Assembly: GCA_025769875.1 (NCBI GenBank) | Contig: JAGFNK010001246.1 | Span: 1 to 12,307, forward strand | Length of the DNA stretch: 12,307 bases | Origin: Russula earlei | Lineage: Eukaryota; Basidiomycota; Agaricomycetes; Russulales; Russulaceae | Direction of reading: 5' to 3' | Part shown: positions 7,978-12,307 of the stretch, piece by piece | Layout: each line of letters opens with the position of its first letter | Position numbering within the stretch: the stretch's first letter is position 1 | Program-made: the position numbers and the translations under genes | Notes under the pieces: model-generated | The model's input: the letters and a program-made list of their open reading frames with translations, nothing else | Told to the model about the DNA's origin: nothing | The model's database searches: none

Positions 7978-8091
7978 GAGTTGTCTGAGCTGTGCCGAGC
8001 CCAATAGGGCTTGAGCCAGGGCTAAGGCTCCAACCATATATACTAGGGCTGCCAACCATACCGTATATGGCTACGGCTGTACTCGATACAG

Positions 8092-8148
8092 TACTGTCAC
8101 CGACCCACCAACTGTGCAGCTTACTTAAGGTACCTAGCACTTGGTCAG
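8092..8148 (+). repeat. Inverted repeat, left arm
   Basis: This 57-bp arm matches the reverse complement of 9513-9569 at 54 of 57 positions without gaps. It includes CTTACTTAAGGTACCTAGCA, present exactly in the other arm. Weaker, gapped similarity continues outwards on both sides (about 8050 on the left and 9640 on the right, around a CCATAC-CGTATATGG-like stretch), so the true arms may be about 100 bp with an extra insert in the right one. Confidence 0.85.
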
Positions 8149-8344
8149 AATTTGTTGACACACTGAAAATGATGATCTTGATTTCTTTCAAATGGGGGGT
8201 AAAAGTAGTGATTGATGTGAATCCACCCATGTTTTTTTTTTGTCAGAATATACCCATTTGATGTTTTCCCCTTCCTCATGTTTTTGGAGAGATGTCATGC
8301 AGAATGGTAGAGTTCAAGTCGGTGCTTCAAATTGGCATCCTCAG

Positions 8345-9119
8345 CTAATCACATGTCTCTAAGCCATCCTTATCCTCAAGCCCCATCAACCATACATCCA
8401 CACAGATGGTGTACTCCCTCCCCATGATGTGTTTGGGCTAGGGTGGCCAGACAGCAAGCAATCAGCCAAGTGCAGGATCTCACAGCAACTATTTGCACTG
8501 CCATGTACTTTGTCATCCCCGAAGAAAGGAAGGAAGGAAGGGGCAAACAAAAGCCATGCACTTCCTCTGCCAACACTCATGTGACCTTCTCTCCCACATG
8601 GCCCTTCCTCCATCAGATCTGCTCCCCAATGGTGGCCAGGCTCTTTCCCTTGCACAGCTCCATCATCAGCTTGACCTCACTGTTCGATGGCAACATGTAC
8701 ATGCTGTAAAAATGGACCATGTTTGTGTGCCTGAGGCCAGAGAGGAACATGAGCTTGCACACAAGCTGCTTCAGCAGGCCCTCGTGTGTGATGATCATCT
8801 TGCACACAAACTGGTGGCCTGTCCACTTGTCCCACACCACCTCCACCACACCACTTGCCCCTTCCCCAAGCATGGTGACAATGTCCAGTATGCTGTTGGA
8901 CCAGGAGTCTTGTGCGCCCATGGCATCACCATCCCCCGATGACCCATTTTCATTCTGCATGGCTGCCAACAAGGAGGAGGTGGGTGAGAGCAGCTGGGCA
9001 TCGATGCGGCGCATGAGCTGACACAGATCCCCACTCCCAATCACAACACGACAGTCATGACCTCCACTGCAATGATGGCACTCCATGCACATTTTGTTCA
9101 AGTTCTTTTCTGCACTCAC
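8345..9119 (-). pseudogene. Degraded MAP kinase kinase (STE7/MEK-type) fragment
   Basis: The 168-codon frame 9119-8613 contains a kinase N-lobe: glycine loop GEGASGVVEV (about residues 85-94), the beta-3 lysine (VCK, K107), an alphaC-like stretch ending LSGLRHTNMVHFY, and a hinge region SEVKLMMELCKGKSLATIG. This pattern resembles fungal MAPKKs. The alphaC glutamate position reads lysine (K122). After the stop, LAEEVHGF-like sequence (about 8550-8576) matches the region before the catalytic loop. A later piece in another frame, IMGREYTICVDVWLMGL (8428 to about 8378), matches subdomains VIII-IX. The HRD and DFG motifs are not found, and a (GGAA)n run at about 8523-8540 lies near where the catalytic loop should be. 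With several frame changes, a stop after the hinge and lost motifs it cannot encode an active kinase. Lower-confidence alternative: another STE-family kinase. Confidence 0.65.
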
Positions 9120-9512
9120 TTTTCTTACCCCTTTCTCACAGAGACAGCACAGCTAGGACCACAGCATTGATACAACTGTGAAGGTCTGCCTCACATGACA
9201 ACAGGTGTCTTTCAGTGTGGAGGGATTTTTCGTGCTTGACAATCATGCGTTGTCCTTCAAGGACACAATCTTTGAGATCGAGCAGGGCATGATGGGCAGG
9301 GCCAGCTGGGTGGTGTGTTGGTCGTCCTGGACCTTGCTCATCGAGTGTTTAGTTAATTCCTGTATGCACACAATATTACATTGTCTTTTTTCCTTGCCCC
9401 CCCCCCCCCCCCCCCAAACCTCCAATTGCAGTGTTTTTACCCATCTCATCAAGAATGTAAGGTTCAAATGGTGCTTCAAGGTTTTCATTACATGTCTGGT
9501 GACTATGTGTGA
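9120..9512. other. Interior of the inverted-repeat element, no gene recognised
   Basis: This stretch lies between the kinase fragment and the right arm. Short open frames exist on both strands around 9205-9350 but I recognise no domain. The only clear features are the poly(C) tract at 9397-9415 and an imperfect copy (9451-9479) of a sequence at 8300-8330. It may contain the upstream part of the captured gene, decayed beyond recognition. Confidence 0.4.
9397..9415 (+). repeat. Poly(C) homopolymer, 19 nt
   Basis: An uninterrupted run of 19 cytosines. Long C/G homopolymers are rare in fungal DNA and unstable. The length should be treated as approximate, since such runs are error-prone in all sequencing methods. 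Confidence 0.95.
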
Positions 9513-9569
9513 CTGACCGAGTGCTAGGTACCTTAAGTAAGCTGCATGGTTGGTGGGTCGGTGACAGTA
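9513..9569 (-). repeat. Inverted repeat, right arm
   Basis: Reverse complement of the left arm at 8092-8148, with three mismatches in 57 bases. The sequence just outside (about 9570-9640) again resembles the left outer flank but carries roughly 40 bp of extra sequence. Confidence 0.85.
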
Positions 9570-9870
9570 TGTATATGGCTACTATCCGTACTGTTACCCA
9601 TACTGTATGCTTCCACTTCAGCAGCCTATATGGTATGGTACGGTAGAAGATGGCTGTAATATGGCATTACAGGTTATTATGGTCAAGAAAACCTTGATTA
9701 AACTCAATGAATGACAATGATATCCAAGTCCAACTCTCTACAAATCCTTTTCTTTTGTCCCTCCCTTTTACATGGCTCTTTTCCTTCATCTACACCCTCC
9801 TTTTTCTTCCCCTCCCACCCATGGCTCATGATGATTTTCCATACCAGGGCTCTTACAGTGTGACCTGAGC
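9570..9870. other. Flank of the repeat arm and pyrimidine-rich promoter remnant
   Basis: After the outer part of the right arm (to about 9640) comes AT-rich DNA and then a strongly C/T-rich tract at about 9735-9815 on the + strand. Such tracts precede transcription starts in fungal genes, and this one sits just upstream of the membrane-protein relic on the same strand, so it may be the decayed promoter of that gene. No complete TATA box is seen. Confidence 0.35.
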
Positions 9871-10680
9871 TTGGGTCAGGTCATCAGACTCCCAAAGCAT
9901 CATCCTGCTGACCATCACCATCTTGCAGTCACCACTCTCACTTTTCTTGTCTGGGACATTGTGATCACAATTGATCAAGAGGTGGATGCCATCTGTCCAT
10001 CCTTGAATCTTTCTCTAATTCTGCCCACATCCTTCACCCTTGTTCAGGAAGCCAAATGGGTTTTATTCCAAGTGGATTTTCCTTTTTGTCTGCTATTTCA
10101 CAGTTGCCATGCAGATGTCTGTCCTTTTTCATTAAAGCTAACTCTGGTCACACTGCTCACCTGAACATTTCTAGCTCCTTGCCCTTTGTTGGTACCCAAA
10201 CAGCTCTTGACTTTCATTACATGGAGAGCAACTGTGTCAAATGGTATATTTTTCAAGAGGTCAGCACTCAGCTTCTTGTGACCATGGTGGAGTCTATCCT
10301 TATCATGCATGGTATGCCTCGCATTGTTAAACTGTTGATGGGAGTGTTTGTTTCTCTCAAGTACATGCCCTATATGGGTGTTCATCCTCATATTCAGTCC
10401 ACCCACTCGCTGTCTTCCCTCCTGTTCATGGTTAACCTCCATCCTCCATCTAGTCACCCTCTGTGTTAATGCTGGGTTCTATCTTGGCATAGGAAACTCC
10501 CCCATCGCAGCAATCGCCTTCCCATGATTGCTCTCCATTGAATCTTTCACAGGCTCATTCATTGTGCTTAACCTTCATGCAATTTCCATTGAAGTTCTTA
10601 CTCATGCCATTGGCACAAGAGGGGATGGCACACTATCGTCACTAATTGTGTTCATGACCATGGCCCCCTGACCCTGTACC
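9871..10680 (+). pseudogene. Degraded gene for a multi-pass membrane protein resembling the DUF6533 family
   Basis: Two segments recall this large basidiomycete family of multi-pass membrane proteins: LAVTTLTFLVWDIVITIDQE (from 9922), matching the first-helix signature with the conserved acidic stretch after it, and CVKWYIFQEVSTQLLVTMVE (from 10233), matching the later helix with its W..FQ..S core. They lie in different frames. The join is explained by a 53-nt intron at 9995-10047 (GT at the start, CTAAT branch-like site, TTCAG end), and splicing brings the frames together exactly. However the spliced codon is TGA, where family members usually have tryptophan (TGG). A third piece near 10590-10660 (RGDGTLSSLIVF) resembles the C-terminal RDGT motif. 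The nonsense codon, absence of a good start and loss of CpG mark it as a pseudogene. Family assignment is from memory of the motifs. Confidence 0.55.
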
Positions 10681-10689
10681 CTTAGTGTG

Positions 10690-11534
10690 TTGTGGGATTG
10701 GGGAGGCCCACAACAGTGTTCACATGATGGGGGCCCAAGTAGCACAGCCACTGGTACAATAAACAAAAGTTATGAGATGACATCAACTGCAAACATTGCT
10801 GGCATGGGCCATTGCAAGCACAGTGGCAAAATGGGTTCCTCTACTGTCAATTATTTATGTCTGAACATGAGTTCTGACACCTGTGTTGAAGTTCAGAAAT
10901 CCGTGGTATTGTCAAGACTCACTGTTGAACAATCCAGTTCAAGAGCGATGGATAAGCTCGAAGACAAGTCGATAGACATCTAGGATGGCATGGGCAAGGA
11001 AAAGGGTCCAAAGTAGTAACAGGTACCAGAGAGGTACAGTTACCAGAAGAGACATGCAGTTACACAGAGATGAGGCCAGAGTGACACAAGGGGATGGTCC
11101 TAATGGAGTATCCCAGGGGTAGAGAGTGCCATAAACAAATGGACAGTCTGGGGACTGTCTGGTACTTTATTGAACACTTATATACTACAAGAAGGCTACT
11201 AAATAAAGGATGCATCGTAACCTTGTTATCAATTACAATAGCTGGATAAGTAAGGCACCCATGGGTGCTTGATAAGCATGCTCAGTCATGCTTAGTCACC
11301 TGCTGAGTAAGGAGGCCTTCAGTGATGAGTAATTGTTCTTGGAGTTCATGTGATTGTCATGTGAACTTCCTGGTCCATTTGCTGTACCTCCAGCTTACTA
11401 ATACAGTCAGTAAACCTCATCAACTCTTCTCTGGAGACCAGGGCACGTGGGTCTCCTTTTTAGGAGTCTCCACATTGAGTTTTCATTTCATGTGTTGAGT
11501 GGTTATATGGGTTGAACCACTTTACTGTAGTAAA
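10690..11534. other. Unassigned repeat-like DNA with hairpins
   Basis: No convincing gene. The + strand frame 10687-10983 has no recognisable domain. Several inverted repeats are visible: GACAGTC/GACTGTC (11142-11148/11153-11159), the 14-bp palindrome GCACCCATGGGTGC (11255-11268) and TAAGCATG/CATGCTTA (11273-11280/11287-11294). On the minus strand TATATAAG (11177-11184) is followed 5 nt later by AATAAA (11166-11171), a close pairing seen in LTRs. A short minus-strand frame (11462-11346) could be a coding remnant. I see no paired LTR, primer-binding site or target duplication, so an LTR fragment is only a possibility. Confidence 0.35.
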
Positions 11535-11875
11535 GACTGGGTAGCTCAATGGCCATGAGCATCTGGTCTGGTTGGGTAGAGGTCCTGGGTTCAATCCTGG
11601 CAGTGGGCAAACTTCTGAGGTGACTTGGAGCTGAACTTGGCACTGTCATCTTGTAAGTGTAAAATGCTCATTTGTTAAGATCTGATGGATCTTAGTACCA
11701 ACTCTTTTTAGTGAAAGAGTTGCTTGATATAGTTCAAGCACTAGACTTTGAACCCTTTGATATTATCTCAGGAAGATTGAATGTAGAAAAGAGAGGGACC
11801 TCTTTCACGTAGAGTCTGCACTATAATTTTGTTTTAGATCAGTTGACAAGATGGATGTCTTGTTAAAAGTGTAAG
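11535..11875 (+). mobile_element. Probable tRNA-derived SINE
   Basis: The head contains an A box, TAGCTCAATGG (11542-11552), that fits the TRGYNNARNNG consensus at every position. A B box, GTTCAATCC (11589-11597), fits GWTCRANNC at every position. The 36-nt gap and the 7 nt before the A box are those of a tRNA. The acceptor and T stems do not pair well, so this is not a functional tRNA gene but a tRNA-like head with an internal RNA polymerase III promoter. The body holds hairpins: a 9-bp stem with 6-nt loop (11699-11707/11714-11722), GTTCAA/TTGAAC (11732-11737/11748-11753), AAAGAG/CTCTTT (11788-11793/11800-11805) and ACAAGA/TCTTGT near 11850-11870. The 3' end is set where CpG frequency returns to normal; no clear tail or target duplication was found, so that end is approximate. 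Confidence 0.6.
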
Positions 11876-12020
11876 TCGAGCGTAAGGCTCAACTTTTGGT
11901 ACCACAGACTATTTATATGATATCTCGATAACTGCTGATCCGATTCGTACGAAACTCGGGGTGCACATAGCTGAGAACCAGTAGTATTCAAATACAGAAA
12001 GCGCAATTCAGAATGTTAGA

Positions 12021-12042
12021 AATGACTCACGCGTGAGTCATT
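12021..12042. promoter_or_regulatory. 22-bp perfect palindrome: two Gcn4/AP-1 sites around an ACGCGT core
   Basis: Every base pairs in this palindrome, whose halves are AATGACTCACG and CGTGAGTCATT. It contains TGACTCA (12023-12029) and TGAGTCA (12034-12040), both full bZIP sites of the Gcn4/AP-1 type. Overlapping them centrally is ACGCGT (12029-12034), the MCB element bound by the Swi6/Mbp1 complex in G1/S control. It lies about 270 bp before the right edge, upstream of a C/T-rich tract, which suits a promoter element for a gene starting beyond the window. Binding is inferred from motifs known in other fungi. Confidence 0.55.
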
Positions 12043-12088
12043 CTTTCCTAGTATACTTATATTAAATGAGAACGGAGAGTCACGGTCC

Positions 12089-12118
12089 CATTGCTTACCA
12101 ATATTTACCTAAGCAATG
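12089..12118. promoter_or_regulatory. 9-bp inverted repeat enclosing a CCAAT box
   Basis: CATTGCTTA (12089-12097) and TAAGCAATG (12110-12118) are exact reverse complements 12 nt apart. The spacer begins with CCAAT (12098-12102), the site of the Hap/NF-Y complex. It could be an operator-like double site or simply a hairpin. Confidence 0.4.
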
Positions 12119-12307
12119 AAAAACTTTTTTCACCTGTCGCGTCTTCGTTTTACTGTACGCGTGTTCATTTTTTCTTTTGCCACGTTCGTTTTTCTTTCTG
12201 CCGTCGTTCTTCCTCTCCCCCTCTCCCCCTCTTTCCCCTCCTATCCTTCCCACTCTTCCTTCCCCAAGGTCCCAGTTCAACACTCTCAAGCCGCCGATTT
12301 CACTCAA
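12119..12307 (+). promoter_or_regulatory. Core promoter region of a gene beyond the right edge
   Basis: The + strand is strongly C/T-rich from about 12165 to 12270, the typical signature just before transcription starts in fungal genes, and is followed by a CAA-rich leader-like end (12273-12307). A second ACGCGT (12157-12162) lies within it. The minus-strand open frame over the same stretch is Lys/Arg/Gly/Glu-rich low complexity, a shadow of the pyrimidine tract. The coding start must lie outside the window. Confidence 0.45.

Larger units (their letters stand above)
8092..9569. mobile_element. Inverted-repeat element carrying a kinase gene fragment (putative non-autonomous DNA transposon)
   Basis: Two 57-bp arms at 95% identity face each other across 1364 bp. 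No transposase is visible between them. The interior instead holds a degraded MAP kinase kinase fragment on the minus strand, a (GGAA)n microsatellite, and an imperfect direct repeat (8300-8330 and 9451-9479) near its two ends. That is the layout of a gene-capturing non-autonomous element, comparable in principle to Pack-MULEs. No target-site duplication was found outside the arms, so the exact ends and the superfamily are unknown. Alternatives are two copies of a short repeat that happen to lie in opposite orientation, or a snap-back duplication. Confidence 0.5.

Noticed and set aside
7316..8230. A 304-codon minus-strand frame beginning upstream of the LINE
   Set aside because: Its first 90 codons cover the target-site duplication and the inverted-repeat flank, outside the element. 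Only the part from the ATG at 7960 belongs to the LINE.
8443..9021. + strand frames over the kinase fragment
   Set aside because: They are antisense shadows. The minus strand shows recognisable kinase motifs; the + frames do not.
10118..10175. A second intron in the membrane-protein relic (GTCTGT...TTCTAG, 58 nt)
   Set aside because: Removing it would break the frame that leads into the conserved W..FQ..S segment.
10687..10983. A 98-codon + strand frame
   Set aside because: No recognisable domain and no promoter or splice context, and it lies in a CpG-depleted relic region.
11535..11610. A functional tRNA gene
   Set aside because: A and B boxes are perfect but the acceptor stem does not pair and the T stem has mismatches, so a SINE head is the better reading.
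12095..12307. A 70-codon minus-strand frame at the right edge
   Set aside because: Its Lys/Arg/Gly/Glu-rich sequence is just the antisense of the C/T-rich promoter tract.
1..12307. CRISPR array, bacterial operon or prophage
   Set aside because: No regularly spaced repeats or bacterial gene signals. Introns, LINE, SINE and promoter style are eukaryotic.

Overview
The window reads as fungal nuclear DNA, most likely from a mushroom-forming basidiomycete (Agaricomycete). The clues are a Tad1-type LINE whose Gag and polymerase look agaricomycete-like, a degraded STE7-type MAP kinase kinase, a degraded gene resembling the DUF6533 fungal membrane-protein family with a roughly 53-nt intron, and pyrimidine-rich promoter tracts. 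Species cannot be assigned from sequence alone. Almost all of the window is transposable-element DNA and gene relics, with one plausible intact host gene at the left and a promoter pointing out of the right edge.

Layout. 1-228: no gene seen. 229-696 (-): a small secreted protein with a clear signal peptide, and its TATA-containing promoter at about 697-870. 999-7962 (-): a LINE of about 6.96 kb with a 26-nt poly(A) tail (T run at 998-1023 on +). It is bounded by a 15-bp target-site duplication (984-998 and 7963-7977, 14/15 identical). The element encodes, in order on the minus strand, an extra 5' ORF (called ORF0 here, 7960-7228), a Gag/ORF1 (7048-5254) and an intact 1303-residue endonuclease/reverse transcriptase ORF2 (5202-1291). 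ORF0 and ORF1 each need a +1 shift of reading frame, at two sites that resemble each other. ORF2 carries an RNase H-like domain whose catalytic acids are mostly replaced.

8092-9569: a pair of 57-bp inverted repeats (54/57 identical) 1364 bp apart. Between them lies a broken MAP kinase kinase fragment (-), so this may be a non-autonomous DNA transposon that captured a host gene piece. 9871-10680 (+): the degraded DUF6533-like membrane-protein gene, in a block with no CpG at all over 677 bp. 10690-11535: unassigned, hairpin-rich repeat DNA. 11535 to about 11875 (+): a probable tRNA-derived SINE with exact pol III A and B boxes and a hairpin-rich body. About 11876-12307: CpG returns to normal and the sequence looks like the promoter of a + strand gene beyond the window. 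It holds a 22-bp perfect palindrome combining two Gcn4/AP-1 sites around an MCB (ACGCGT) core, a second ACGCGT, a CCAAT box inside a 9-bp inverted repeat, and a C/T-rich tract.

How it fits together. The CpG-poor block (about 9643-11870) looks like an old, methylation-decayed repeat island. The LINE is CpG-rich, has a nearly perfect target duplication and an intact ORF2, so it is a much younger insertion. It landed between that repeat island and the secreted-protein gene, about 137 bp upstream of the gene's TATA box and in the same orientation. The most interesting points are the three-ORF LINE with paired +1 frameshift sites and a dead RNase H fold, the inverted-repeat element carrying a kinase fragment, the SINE, and the composite bZIP/MCB palindrome.
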